Source: Gordonia sp. KTR9 (GTDB lineage Bacteria > Actinomycetota > Actinomycetes > Mycobacteriales > Mycobacteriaceae). Taken from it: 64,000 nt of DNA. The position numbers and the translations under genes were made by a program. Under the pieces are notes generated by a model. It was not told where the DNA came from. It searched no databases and saw nothing but the letters and a program-made list of their open reading frames with translations. Numbering within the stretch: position 1 is the stretch's first letter; each line of letters starts with the position of its first letter. The DNA lies in NCBI RefSeq assembly GCF_000143885.2, contig NC_018581.1:2852001-2916000 (forward strand), given 5' to 3'. Shown here piece by piece: positions 54,151 to 63,334 of the stretch.

Positions 54151-55425
54151 TCAGACGACCGGAAGTGTCGCCAAGGCGAGGTCGGAGCCACGGGGTCCGA
54201 CCGCGCAGAGACCCACCGGTGGTCCACCAACAGGGAGTGGATTGCTCACCGCGGGACGACCGGTGATTCCGGCAAGACATGTCAGCTGGAACGTGCGTGC
54301 TCGAGTGTCCTCGATGACCGAGCCGCCAAGGGCCGCACTCGCGCGGGTGGGAGCGGTCGACGACGCAGACGGCAGCAGCAGGATCGTCTCACCGAGCGCG
54401 CTGTTGATCCGGTTGCGCGCTGTGGCAAGTGTCCGGTCGGCTGCGGCCAGGTCGGATGCGGTGACCTTCGAGGCAGTCTCGAACCTCGATCGGACGTCGG
54501 GGTTGAGCGAATCCCAGTGCCGCGACACCCATTCACCGTGAGCCCGCCATGCCTCCCACCCTTGCCGAGTCTGAAATGCCTTGACCCACAGAGGCAGCAC
54601 AGCCGTATCGAACCGGATCGCGCGCAGCGGCATCTGGCTGCCCAGCCGCTTGATCCCGGCTCGCACGGCGGCGGCCACGTCGGGACTCGCGAGGTCGATG
54701 ATGTCGTCGGAGTAGGTGATCGGGAAGTCGACGCGCGAGGGGAGTCCGGGCATGAGCACGCTCGTGGTCGCGACCAGGTCGGCCCGCGAACGGGTCATCC
54801 ACCCCACGGTGTCGAACGATGGCGCGAGGGGCAGGAGACCGTCACGGGACACCGCACCGTGGGTCGTGCGGATTCCATACAGACCCTGGTACGACGACGG
54901 GATTCGGATCGATCCGCCGGTGTCGGTGCCCAACCCGATGGTCGCCTGGCCGAGCGCGACCGCACTCGCCGAACCCGACGAGGAGCCGCCCGGAATGCGG
55001 TTCGACGCTTTCGGATTGGGCGGAGTTCCGTAGTGGCCGTTGGTACCGGCCAAACTGTATGCGAACTCGTCTGTGCGACTGATGCCTGCGACAGACGCAC
55101 CCGCCGCCAGTAGCGCTGCCACCGAGCGCGCCGTCGTCCTCGAGGGCTGTGATTCTCGCAACCATTGCTCGTTGCCCGCGCCGACCCGGTGTCCCTTTAT
55201 CGTGTAGAGATCCTTCACCGCAACGGACTTGCCCTGCAGGATCCCGACGCCGGTCGGGCGTACCAATGGTTCGCCGTATTCACGCCACACGGTCGGGTCG
55301 ACGCGGGGCGAGCGGGTTCCCGGAAGCAGTGACGCAGAGCCGGTCTGGGCCGTTACGAGACCCACCGCACCCGCCACGGAAGCGCCGGCAAATCCGAGGA
55401 ACCCTCGCCTCGTCAAATCCTGCAT
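54151..55425 (-). CDS. Amidase-signature enzyme with Tat signal
   Basis: 424 residues. The N-terminus carries TRRGFLGFAGA, a twin-arginine export signal followed by a hydrophobic stretch and an Ala-x-Ala-like region. The Ser-cisSer-Lys triad fits Lys71 (VAVKDLYTI), Ser148 (GGSSSGSA) and Ser172 (GTDTGGSIRIP). An exported amidase is unusual next to the mostly cytoplasmic family. ATG 55425 has AAGGGG upstream. The amide substrate is unknown. Confidence 0.93.
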   Translation of the reverse strand: MQDLTRRGFLGFAGASVAGAVGLVTAQTGSASLLPGTRSPRVDPTVWREYGEPLVRPTGVGILQGKSVAVKDLYTIKGHRVGAGNEQWLRESQPSRTTARSVAALLAAGASVAGISRTDEFAYSLAGTNGHYGTPPNPKASNRIPGGSSSGSASAVALGQATIGLGTDTGGSIRIPSSYQGLYGIRTTHGAVSRDGLLPLAPSFDTVGWMTRSRADLVATTSVLMPGLPSRVDFPITYSDDIIDLASPDVAAAVRAGIKRLGSQMPLRAIRFDTAVLPLWVKAFQTRQGWEAWRAHGEWVSRHWDSLNPDVRSRFETASKVTASDLAAADRTLATARNRINSALGETILLLPSASSTAPTRASAALGGSVIEDTRARTFQLTCLAGITGRPAVSNPLPVGGPPVGLCAVGPRGSDLALATLPVV

Positions 55426-55648
55426 CAGTTCGATCCCCTTGTCCCAACGGCGTTGTCATGTGAGGGGCGTCGCCCGCAATGATGCAGGCGTGCGCTATGT
55501 ACCCTCGAGTCGTAGGAATGTTAGGCCATCTAAGGGCTGTCGGCGACCGGAGCACCGAGAGGTTCGGGCGGAGGGGCGTCGATCACCCGCAACCAGATCG
55601 GCCGCAGCGAGCTGAGTGCCCCGGGGGAAGACCTCGACAACCGGTTCG

Positions 55649-56563
55649 CTAGCGGGGGAGCTGGGTCCGGCGGTCGCCTGCGCGGAAGCGACTGGGCGTC
55701 GTGCCGTACGCCTCGCGGAACCGGCGTGCGAAGTGGGTGGGGTCGACGAAGCCGTGCTGGTGAGCGAGAGCGGCTATCGAGAGGTGCGGCTCGGACACCA
55801 AAGCGGCGCAGGCAGACTCAACACGACGACGGGTGATGTAGGACGAGACCGTCGTGTTGTCGGCGGGCCAGATCTTGTACAGCTGCCGCACCGAGATGTG
55901 GTGCGCCGCTGCGATCGCGGCCGGCGACATGGACGAGTCGCGGATGTTGTCATCGATGTATTTCTCGATCACAGCCACGAGATTGCTCTCTGAGGGGGAA
56001 CCTCCCGTCGCGGCTGCATTCAGAAGCAGCGAGCGGATCAGGGCCACCGTGGGCACATTGAGTTCGGGCAGTAGTGCCGGTGCCGTGCGAGCCAGCATTC
56101 CCAGATGTTGGATCTGCGTGACAGCCAACGGGTACAGCGCAACTGAAGGACCGAGGTGAGTGATCGCGCGGTCAATGGTGTTTTCGCTGAGCATCAGCCT
56201 TGCTGACAGGGTGTGCAACGCCACGATGGATCCGCGCCGGTTGTTGCGGAAATCCAGCGGCCGTTGGTGGTTGACGACCACCAACGTCGGACTGTCCGAC
56301 CCGATGAGTTGCGAACGGCCGTCGATTCTCAGCCACCAATCACCCGCGGCGAGAACCGCCACCGACACCTGCCGCAGGTGACCCTTCGCTGCTCGCTCGA
56401 GATGAGGAAGCGATGCCATGGCGATGCCGTCGTAGCTCAGAAGCGTCAGGTACGTGTCGAATCCCAACGCCCAGTGTTCGACCGACAGGTCGGGACGGTC
56501 GCGGTGCGTACCGGTCAGCGTGAAGCGGTCGGCGATGCCGGGCGGGGTGGCCCGCTCAGACAT
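55649..56563 (-). CDS. AraC family regulator (downstream of tandem pair)
   Basis: 304 residues. The C-terminal domain has AIAAAHHISVRQLYKIW and LAHQHGFVDPTHFARRFREA, then YGTTPSRFR, both halves of the AraC helix-turn-helix. The N-terminus is an AraC-binding-like domain (AAGDWWLRIDGRSQLIG). ATG 56563 overlaps the upstream AraC gene by 8 bp, so the two are co-translated. The target is unknown; the amidase is the nearest downstream gene. Confidence 0.9.
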   Translation of the reverse strand: MSERATPPGIADRFTLTGTHRDRPDLSVEHWALGFDTYLTLLSYDGIAMASLPHLERAAKGHLRQVSVAVLAAGDWWLRIDGRSQLIGSDSPTLVVVNHQRPLDFRNNRRGSIVALHTLSARLMLSENTIDRAITHLGPSVALYPLAVTQIQHLGMLARTAPALLPELNVPTVALIRSLLLNAAATGGSPSESNLVAVIEKYIDDNIRDSSMSPAAIAAAHHISVRQLYKIWPADNTTVSSYITRRRVESACAALVSEPHLSIAALAHQHGFVDPTHFARRFREAYGTTPSRFRAGDRRTQLPR

Positions 56564-57524
56564 CGACGGGCTTGCGCTGATGAGCGGCCATGTTTCGCCA
56601 GGCGATCGGGGTCATCCCATACATTTCACGAAACCGGCGACTGAAGTGGGAGGGATTGCTGAAGCCCCACTGTTGGGCGATGGAAGCGATTGACTGCCTT
56701 CGAGTTTCGGGTCGGTCGAGGTCGGCGTGGGCGCCTCTGAGCCTGCGTGTGATGATCGATTGTTCGAGGCTGATGTCAGCTGCGCTGTAGAGCGAGAACA
56801 GCTTTCGTACAGAGATTCCGTGCGCGTGAGCGATGGAGTTCGGTGAGAGAGACGGGTCGCTGAGATGCTGATCGATGTATCCACGGATCCGTGGCAGCAA
56901 TACCTCAGCCATGGGACCCCGAGCGTAGTCACCGTCGTAGGCCGAGGCCAGCAGTGCCCGAATGAGGTCGATTGTCGTCTCACCGATCTGTTCGGCGTGG
57001 GCGCTTTCGGCGAGAGAATCGCCGGCGGCCGTCAGGTTGAGTATCTGCGCGCTGACCAGGTCATGGATGGGACTTGACGCCAAGCGCATGCCGCCTTGCA
57101 GAACGACGTGGTGGGGTAGTCCGAGGTCGTCGACGGGCATCCACAGGGCTTGGTTGGCTGCTCGACCCGACCAGCCCATCGTGAAGGGCGAATCGAGATC
57201 ATTGAGCGACAACTGACCTGGCCCTACCACGACTTGGTGGCCGTGTTGCTCGTGGGCGTGGTGACCCTTTTCTTGAACTGCGATCGATACGTGGTCGGAG
57301 CGGCCGGTTCGGATCTGCGTGGCGCTGCGGGTTGCGTGCATCCCGGCCATCTCGAGTCGCAGTATCGACGCGCGCCCGAAGGAGGTCACCGACACCTCGC
57401 CATGCGGCGAGGTTCCGTCATCAAGTGTGACCGTGGTGGGCCAGGCAGCGCCGGAGATCGCCTCCAGCGTGGCCTCGTGGCGTTCCGACATGGGTATGTC
57501 CGCAGCGCGGAATAGAACGGTCAA
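56556..57524 (-). CDS. AraC family regulator (upstream of tandem pair)
   Basis: 322 residues from a TTG at 57524 that has GGAGGG 7 nt upstream; the frame reaches 57737, but the added 71 residues do not look like family sequence. The C-terminus carries SIAHAHGISVRKLFSLY and IAQQWGFSNPSHFSRRFREM then YGMTPIAWR, an intact AraC domain. The N-terminal half is similar in layout to the next gene, so the pair may be an old duplication. Confidence 0.88.
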   Translation of the reverse strand: MTVLFRAADIPMSERHEATLEAISGAAWPTTVTLDDGTSPHGEVSVTSFGRASILRLEMAGMHATRSATQIRTGRSDHVSIAVQEKGHHAHEQHGHQVVVGPGQLSLNDLDSPFTMGWSGRAANQALWMPVDDLGLPHHVVLQGGMRLASSPIHDLVSAQILNLTAAGDSLAESAHAEQIGETTIDLIRALLASAYDGDYARGPMAEVLLPRIRGYIDQHLSDPSLSPNSIAHAHGISVRKLFSLYSAADISLEQSIITRRLRGAHADLDRPETRRQSIASIAQQWGFSNPSHFSRRFREMYGMTPIAWRNMAAHQRKPVDV

Positions 57525-58164
57525 GCAGCATCCCTCCATGTGTTCGGCCATGTACCCAGCTGAATGGACGTATGCGCAGATTACCGATTCGGCCGAAAAA
57601 CGTGGGGTGAAGTGCACGCACAGAACACATTCCTGCGCCCACAACCAGAGCGTTTGTCCGACCGCGACGACGGACGGCCTTGATCTCCGTAATTGGCGCC
57701 TACAGGAGCCTCTGGGTTGTCCCTCGACTTTCGTCACATGTGACGTTTTGAGATCGGACTACGACGCCAGTGGGCGAGACCGAGCAACCTATCCATGCGG
57801 GCCGGAGCCTATGGGTTGGCATCGTTCGCGGGCACGGCATCTACAGACACGCACACGGCCATCGCAGCCGGCTTCGACGAACGACAACCGACATGCGTCC
57901 GGAACCTGCACAGTCACCGGAACATCCAAGGAAGAACATCCAACAAGCCCTGAGAACATCCAACGAGCCCTGGACAGTCGCTCAGGACCCTAAGGATCTA
58001 GCCGACTTGTCTGCTCCGCGACGCGTCCCTACAATTCGCCGATAAGATACATTATGTCAAGTAACTGCCTGCTAGTTATCCGATGCACTCACCTGTCCAC
58101 GCTGCCCTTACCTGCCGACCGATACGGTAGCCAGTCGTTCTACGACTGACTCTCGTGGCTGACG
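57525..58164. other. Gene-poor, lower-GC region
   Basis: About 640 bp upstream of the AraC pair. It is visibly less GC-rich than the rest of the window; 58035-58110 is A+T-rich (GATAAGATACATTATGTCAA and AGTTAT stretches). Open frames exist, but none has a start signal or protein-like composition. The AraC promoter is expected in the first 200 bp. Could be a decayed or transferred fragment. Confidence 0.55.
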
Positions 58165-58563
58165 CTACTGGCCGTACGTATAACGCAGGTTGGCGTTGAT
58201 CAGGTTGCCGATGCGTTGGCATAGGTGACGCAGTTGGCGATCATCCGGTGCAGGCTGCTCGATGAGCAGCGTCCACCGGAGATTGGTACCACTACGCCCG
58301 TCGCTCAGATCGAAGACCACTTGAGCATCCGGTCGCTTCGTCCACAACGACGACCACACCACCCGCCTGGGTCGCGCCGCTTCGAGGACCGTCGGCGCAA
58401 CCTCGTCGTCGTACAGATGCAGCCATGGGCGTGACGGCTGCCTGTTCGGGCTGACAAGGTCATCGAAGACCAAATGCGGCGGTGCTGGCTGGTTCTTCTC
58501 CTTCGACGCAATAGCTTCCACACGACAAGACTCGCAGCGAATCGCACGGCGCTGCAACCGCAT
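58165..58563 (-). CDS. SRPBCC-like conserved hypothetical protein
   Basis: 132 residues. PAPPHLVFDDLVSPNRQPSR, PWLHLYDDEVAP, RRVVWSSLWTKRPDAQVVFDL and the helix LRHLCQRIGNLINANLRYTYGQ resemble a mycobacterial START/SRPBCC-type family in which the C-terminal helix closes the ligand pocket. ATG 58563 is used; GTG 58518 would be a more family-like start. The ligand is unknown. Confidence 0.65.
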   Translation of the reverse strand: MRLQRRAIRCESCRVEAIASKEKNQPAPPHLVFDDLVSPNRQPSRPWLHLYDDEVAPTVLEAARPRRVVWSSLWTKRPDAQVVFDLSDGRSGTNLRWTLLIEQPAPDDRQLRHLCQRIGNLINANLRYTYGQ

Positions 58564-58794
58564 TATGCAGTGATGGAATATGCAGGGATACCAGGCCAGT
58601 ACGCCTGGCGGCCGAATGCGCCGTCACCGACGGCACCGCAGACGTGATCGCCTCGGCCCTCATCGGCGTGCCGATGAGGCGCCACGTGCTGCACCTCCCC
58701 CGACATCACTGACCCGCTACCAGGGCAGCTGCTGGCGATGTGCCGCTGGCGCTCTATGGTCCTGCACTGCAAGGCCCAAGGGGCCGTCAGTGAC
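58564..58794. other. Intergenic region between same-strand genes
   Basis: About 230 bp between two minus-strand genes. No gene, terminator or promoter stands out by eye. Confidence 0.3.
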
Positions 58795-59349
58795 TCAGAT
58801 CTGCGGCCCCTGGGCTCGCAGGGTGTCCACGGAGTCCATCGCCTGCCGCAGTTCGGCGAGCCAGGCCTCGGTGTGTTCACCTACCAGCTTGACCGACCAC
58901 GCCACCGCGTCGGCGCGCGAACGCGCGACGCCCGCGTCCACGAGTGTGTCGAGGACCTGCCGCTCGGACTGTCGAAGACGCGTCATCACCGGAACGGCCA
59001 AGTGCGTGAACATGATTCGCTGATCATTGATCCGCACACCCCACGACACCGTGCGCCCGTAGCGTGCCTGCGCCTCGTCGGCGATGGCCATTCGCTGCGT
59101 GCGCGTGTCCTCACGGAACCGCGACGCTCGACCCTGGGCGGCCGCTGTGCCGTCACCGTCGGCATCGGGGGCCGCCAGCGTTCCAACGACGGTGATCTCG
59201 TCGCGATCGACGACTACCTCGGGGGCGCCGTCGAACCAGTCGTCGGGCAGGCGACCGACGAACCACGCCCGGGCGTCGCTCGCGTCGGGGAGTTCGGCCT
59301 GCTGCCACCCGCCGCGACGTCCTCCGCCACGACCCTGTTGCTTGATCAT
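58795..59349 (-). CDS. Conserved hypothetical protein
   Basis: 184 residues. The N-terminus is Gln/Gly/Arg-rich (KQQGRGGGRRGGW); WFVGRLPDDWFDGAPEVVVDRDEITVVGTL and the helical end LRQSERQVLDTLVDAGVARS with SRADAVAWSVKLVGEHTE suggest two small domains. ATG 59349 has AGGAG 5 nt upstream, better than the GTG at 59355. Its 5' region carries three TGATTA repeats. No function can be assigned. Confidence 0.8.
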   Translation of the reverse strand: MIKQQGRGGGRRGGWQQAELPDASDARAWFVGRLPDDWFDGAPEVVVDRDEITVVGTLAAPDADGDGTAAAQGRASRFREDTRTQRMAIADEAQARYGRTVSWGVRINDQRIMFTHLAVPVMTRLRQSERQVLDTLVDAGVARSRADAVAWSVKLVGEHTEAWLAELRQAMDSVDTLRAQGPQI

Positions 59350-59360
59350 GATCACTCCTC

Positions 59361-59381
59361 TGATTAGTGATTACATGATTA
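59361..59381. promoter_or_regulatory. Three direct TGATTA repeats upstream of the hypothetical gene
   Basis: TGATTA occurs at 59361-59366, 59368-59373 and 59376-59381, 7-8 bp apart, and its complement-like GTAATC at 59394-59399. The cluster starts 12 bp from the ATG and is A+T-rich against the high-GC background. Confidence 0.45.
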
Positions 59382-59670
59382 CTCGCTTACGCGGTAATCG
59401 CAACGGTCTTCGCTCAGAGCTGACTCCAGCGAAGGGTGTTCGCGGGGTACGTTCGACCCTCAGTGCGCAGTTCCTTCGAGCTGACCCGAGTACATACAGC
59501 TACGGGCTCGGCGTCAACGCACTCATGTCCGGCAAATGGCTTTAAAGGAAGCGTCGCCCGCGGCGATGCCGACCGAGCGCCGTTCTGCGCTTCTGCGAAG
59601 TTCCCACATCGGCTGTAGGCGTACACGATTCGTATACCTGACCGAGGCGTCGGCACAGACGTTCACCAGT
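59382..59670. other. Intergenic region
   Basis: About 290 bp between the hypothetical gene and the epimerase, which lie on the same strand. No coding frame or strong structure was found apart from the repeats at its left end. Confidence 0.3.
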
Positions 59671-60603
59671 TCACTTGTTTGATTTCTCGGTGAGGAGTTG
59701 AGTGATGCCCTGGCGGTATGTCGTGACCGCGAAGTCGGGGAATCGGGTGGCGAATTTCGTCGAGTCGAAGATGTTGTCGTCGCGGTAGCGTGGCAACAGT
59801 TCGGAGGCTTCCTTCACAGACTGGTTGAGCAGGCCGCCGAGCGCGAAGAGTTTCTCCGGGATGGTGATGTAGTTGATGTCGCGGTCGGTCACCTCGTCGG
59901 CGATCGCGACCATTTCCTGATAGGTGAGCCGCTGTGGGTCGACCGGGAGGTGCCAGGTGTGCCCGTAGGCGTCGGGGGTGTTGCCGATCAGTCCCATGCC
60001 GCAGCTGGCATCCGGTGTCCAGATCAGCGTGCGTTTGGTGTGCGCGCTGACCGGCACCAGCGGTCGTTTGCCCTGCCTGATCCGGTCGAAGATCGCGGAG
60101 TTGGTGAGGCTCTGGGTTTTGCCGGGTCCGTAGAACTCCGGTGCCCGACAGATGACGGCCTCGATCGTCTCGCGGCGCATCTGCTCGAGGAGCATGTCGG
60201 CGATGCGGGCACGCACGGTCGCCTTGCGGCCGACGGGACAAAACTCGGTGTTCTCGACCTGCGGGGTGGAGGTGCGCGGGTACATGTAGGTGTTGTCGAA
60301 GAAGACGAGTTTGGTGTCGTGCTTCTGGCAAGCGGCGATCGTGTTGGCCATCATGACCGGGAATTGCTGTTCCCACAGTGTGGAGTCGATGGGCAGCCCG
60401 ACGGTCAGGTAGGCGATGTCGCTGCCTTTGACCGCGTCGGCGGTGGCGTCGGCGTCCAACAAGTTGGCGGCGACGAGTTGGTCGGTGTCGTGGACCTTTC
60501 TCGGGTTTCTGCTGACGAGCCGCAGGTCGTGGGTGATGTTGTCGTGGAGGTAGCGGGTGAGCTCTTCGGCGATCTGGCCGTTGGCTCCCAGGACGGTGTG
60601 CAT
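59671..60603 (-). CDS. NAD-dependent epimerase/dehydratase-like protein (extended SDR)
   Basis: 310 residues. MHTVLGANGQIAEELTRYLH is the NAD loop; FFDNTYMYPRT supplies a Tyr in place of the usual YxxxK position, with nearby Arg and Lys. ICRAPEFYGPG and TWHLPVDPQRLTYQEMV are typical downstream segments. It follows the aldehyde dehydrogenase by 46 bp on the same strand and is probably the third gene of that operon. Its substrate may be an aldehyde, ketone or sugar derivative; this is not resolved. Confidence 0.85.
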   Translation of the reverse strand: MHTVLGANGQIAEELTRYLHDNITHDLRLVSRNPRKVHDTDQLVAANLLDADATADAVKGSDIAYLTVGLPIDSTLWEQQFPVMMANTIAACQKHDTKLVFFDNTYMYPRTSTPQVENTEFCPVGRKATVRARIADMLLEQMRRETIEAVICRAPEFYGPGKTQSLTNSAIFDRIRQGKRPLVPVSAHTKRTLIWTPDASCGMGLIGNTPDAYGHTWHLPVDPQRLTYQEMVAIADEVTDRDINYITIPEKLFALGGLLNQSVKEASELLPRYRDDNIFDSTKFATRFPDFAVTTYRQGITQLLTEKSNK

Positions 60604-60649
60604 CGGGATCCTCAGCTTCGGTGAGTTGTATTGTGGCGGTGGACGTTTG

Positions 60650-62218
60650 CTATTTCAGGCCGGGTACGCGCCTGAGTAGGCGCAGCGCCAGCGACGCCAC
60701 CTGGGCGTAGCGGGCGGGGTTCATACCGTCGGGGGCGCCGACCGGCAGCAGCCGTTCGATGGCGATGGTCTGGGACTCGGTGTATTTGACGATGCCGTGT
60801 TCGCCGTGGCGGCGGCCGAGTCCGGAGGCTTTCATTCCGCCCATCGGGGCGTCCATCGATCCCCAGGCCGCGGCGTAGGCGTCGTTGACGTTGACCGTGC
60901 CGGCGTGCAGCCGGGCTGCCACGCGGTAGCCGCGCTGCTCGTCTGAGGTCCAGACACTGAAGTTGAGTCCGTACTCGCTGGCGTTGGCCTGAGCGATGGC
61001 TTCTTCCTCGTCGGCAACGCGGTACACCGAGACCAGCGGCCCGAAGGTTTCGTGGTCGTAGACCGTCATCGTGTCGTCGACATCGGTGAGGACGGTCGGT
61101 TCGTAGAAGAACGGCCCTAAGTCGGGTCGTGCTCGACCGCCGGCGAGCACGCGCGCCCCCTTGGCGACGGCGTCCTCGACATGGCTGACGACGGTGTCGA
61201 GCTGTTTCCGCGAGACCAGCGAGCCCATGTCGCCGGAGTAGTCGATGTCGGCGGACAGATTCATCGCCGTTGTCGCCGCGGCGAACTTGGTGGTGAACTC
61301 ATCCCACAGGACATCCGGAATGTAGATGCGTTCCATGGAGATACACAGCTGTCCGGTATTGGAAAAGCTCGCTCGCACGGCCCCGGCGACCGCTTTGTCG
61401 ATGTCGGCGTCATCGAGCACGAGCAGCGCGTTCTTGCCGCCGAGCTCCATCGAGCAGTCGATGAGGTTCTCGCCTGCTTGGGCGGCGACCGTGCGGCCGA
61501 CGGCGGTGGAGCCGGTGAACATGAGGAGATCGGAATTCTCGATGATCGGCGTACCCAGCTCGGCTCCCCTGCCGGTGACCACCTGCACCAAGCCGGACGG
61601 CATTCCGGCCTCTTCGAGCAGTTCGACCGCCCACAGCGCGGCATACGGGGTCTGCACGTCGGGTTTGGTGAGCACCGCGTTGCCGGCGACGATCGCGGGT
61701 AGCGCGTCGCTGATGCCCAGGGTGAGCGGGTAGTTCCACGGACAGATGATCCCGACCAGCCCCTTGGGGTGATGAAGTTCCCAGACTCTGGTCAGCGCCA
61801 ATTGCACTCCGCGGCGACGCTTGGGGCGCAGGTACTTTGCGGCGGTGTTGGCGTAGTAACGGGACGCCAGGCACACGTCGAGGATCTCTTCGAACGCGTG
61901 GCGCCGCGCTTTGCCGTTCTCGAGCTGGATGAGGTCGAGGACCTCGTCCTGGCGGGCGAGCACGAGGTCGTGGAAACGCATCAGCACTGCGGCGCGTTCG
62001 TCGACCGGTCGTGCGGCCCAGGCTTTCTGCACCGTGCGGGCGCGGTGCGCGGCGGCAACCACGTCGGCAGGCGTGCAATGCGGAACGGCACTGAGCACCC
62101 CGCCGGTCATGGCGTTGGTGACCTCGAGGACAGCTTCGGGATCGGCTGCCTGCACCCGCCGGGTCAGGGCGTCGAGTCGGTTCGCGTCGATGCGACGGGT
62201 GATGGTTGGGGTGACCAC
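60650..62218 (-). CDS. Aldehyde dehydrogenase (succinate-semialdehyde dehydrogenase-like)
   Basis: 522 residues. Catalytic Glu258 (MELGGKNALL) and nucleophile Cys292 (NTGQLCISMERIYI) are intact, with ICPWNYPLTLG and FTGSTAVGR for NAD(P) binding. GTG 62218 has AGGAG 4 nt upstream and is chosen over an ATG at 62230 that overlaps the decarboxylase-like stop. It resembles the GabD2-like group. A medium-chain or semialdehyde substrate is possible given the neighbours. Confidence 0.92.
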   Translation of the reverse strand: MVTPTITRRIDANRLDALTRRVQAADPEAVLEVTNAMTGGVLSAVPHCTPADVVAAAHRARTVQKAWAARPVDERAAVLMRFHDLVLARQDEVLDLIQLENGKARRHAFEEILDVCLASRYYANTAAKYLRPKRRRGVQLALTRVWELHHPKGLVGIICPWNYPLTLGISDALPAIVAGNAVLTKPDVQTPYAALWAVELLEEAGMPSGLVQVVTGRGAELGTPIIENSDLLMFTGSTAVGRTVAAQAGENLIDCSMELGGKNALLVLDDADIDKAVAGAVRASFSNTGQLCISMERIYIPDVLWDEFTTKFAAATTAMNLSADIDYSGDMGSLVSRKQLDTVVSHVEDAVAKGARVLAGGRARPDLGPFFYEPTVLTDVDDTMTVYDHETFGPLVSVYRVADEEEAIAQANASEYGLNFSVWTSDEQRGYRVAARLHAGTVNVNDAYAAAWGSMDAPMGGMKASGLGRRHGEHGIVKYTESQTIAIERLLPVGAPDGMNPARYAQVASLALRLLRRVPGLK

Positions 62219-62226
62219 TGGGCTCC

Positions 62227-63153
62227 TCATTTCGCGGGGACGGACACCGGGACGGGAATGTGCAGCGCGTTCTGGCACTCGGTGGCCACGTCCAGTCGCA
62301 GCGGCTTGATGGGCGCCAGAGAGCGCACATCGTCGGCCAGACGGCCCGACCCCAACTCGAGGTTCACATCCCTGGGCAGCAGCTTGCTGCCCGCCGACAG
62401 AGTGTTGGTCTGGCTGAGTGTCGCGTGCCAGGCACCTTCGAGCTGCGTGTAGGAGACCAGCGTGGACACATTGGTGCCGCTGGGAAACGTCTTCTGTTGC
62501 GGGGTGGGCACCGTCAGCGCGATGTCGGTGCCACCGTCGTCGTTGGCCACTCGTCCGGTCACCCGCCGGTGGTCTATGTCGACGTCGATGTCGGTGACCC
62601 ACTTCGGAAAGCCGTAACCATCATGACCACGTACCTGCGCGATCTCAGTGTTGACCGGCAACGACAGGACGTAGGCGTGCATCGAGTCGTTGGCCAGCGC
62701 CGTCAGGGCGTCGACGGTTCCCAGGCCGCCGTGGCGCGCGGGCCGGACCGCGATACCGACGGTGGCCTCGGTGTAGAAATCGATGTCGCACACGTCGTAC
62801 CGGAAGAACACCACCGAAAACAGTCCGAGCCCCGGAGCGATCTGCAACGGATCGAGCTCATCCGGCAGCCGGGAGCGCAGCGCCTTCATCGGAGCGACAT
62901 AGACGATCTGTGCCCGAGACATCGAGTAGTAGAAGTTCGGGGTCCGGGTCGGCCCGATCGCCGACTGCACCTCGGTCTTCGGCAGAGCCCGGAAGAAATC
63001 GACACTCCGCACGCGCGGGTCCCCGGCCACCTCGTCGAGATCGGTGTTCATCCGGTAGCGGTCGTACAGCCCGCCCTTCGGCACGCTGACGGTACGGCCG
63101 CCGAGGTCGACCTCGACCACCTCGATGTTCGGCCCGGCCTTCGACGATGTCAT
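62227..63153 (-). CDS. Acetoacetate decarboxylase-like (ADC) protein
   Basis: 308 residues. The segments FFRYDVCDIDFYTEATVGIAV, NTEIAQVRGHDGYGFPKWVTDI and NVNLELGSGRL-like text fit the ADC superfamily barrel. The Lys of the GFPKWV segment is in the position of the Schiff-base lysine, but I cannot confirm catalysis by eye; many members are non-decarboxylating. The ATG at 63153 faces tetR across a motif-rich spacer. It heads the operon with the dehydrogenase and epimerase. Confidence 0.88.
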   Translation of the reverse strand: MTSSKAGPNIEVVEVDLGGRTVSVPKGGLYDRYRMNTDLDEVAGDPRVRSVDFFRALPKTEVQSAIGPTRTPNFYYSMSRAQIVYVAPMKALRSRLPDELDPLQIAPGLGLFSVVFFRYDVCDIDFYTEATVGIAVRPARHGGLGTVDALTALANDSMHAYVLSLPVNTEIAQVRGHDGYGFPKWVTDIDVDIDHRRVTGRVANDDGGTDIALTVPTPQQKTFPSGTNVSTLVSYTQLEGAWHATLSQTNTLSAGSKLLPRDVNLELGSGRLADDVRSLAPIKPLRLDVATECQNALHIPVPVSVPAK

Positions 63154-63166
63154 GGCAACTCCCTAG

Positions 63167-63212
63167 AATGTGTACATTGCTCACATCAGGGTAGAGTGCA
63201 ATGTGTGCAGCG
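63167..63212. promoter_or_regulatory. Operator-like motifs between the ADC-like gene and tetR
   Basis: AATGTGTACATT (63167-63178) has perfect 5-bp arms around GT. A second element, AATGTGTGCAGCG, lies at 63200-63212; ATTGC and GCAAT link the two as a larger dyad. They sit in the divergent promoter region of the ADC-like gene and tetR. Confidence 0.55.
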
Positions 63213-63334
63213 TCAACATAGTCCGGCCGCAGACCCAGCCGCCCGCATCGGCGGCCTGCCCCAGAGCGGATCACCGGCCCCATGACGACGACAATCAAGA
63301 CCCGAGCACAATGACTATGAAAGGAGGACCGGCA

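Noticed and set aside
57319..57993. A 224-residue open frame on the plus strand
   Set aside because: It overlaps the AraC gene antisense, has no start signal and no protein-like hydrophobic pattern.
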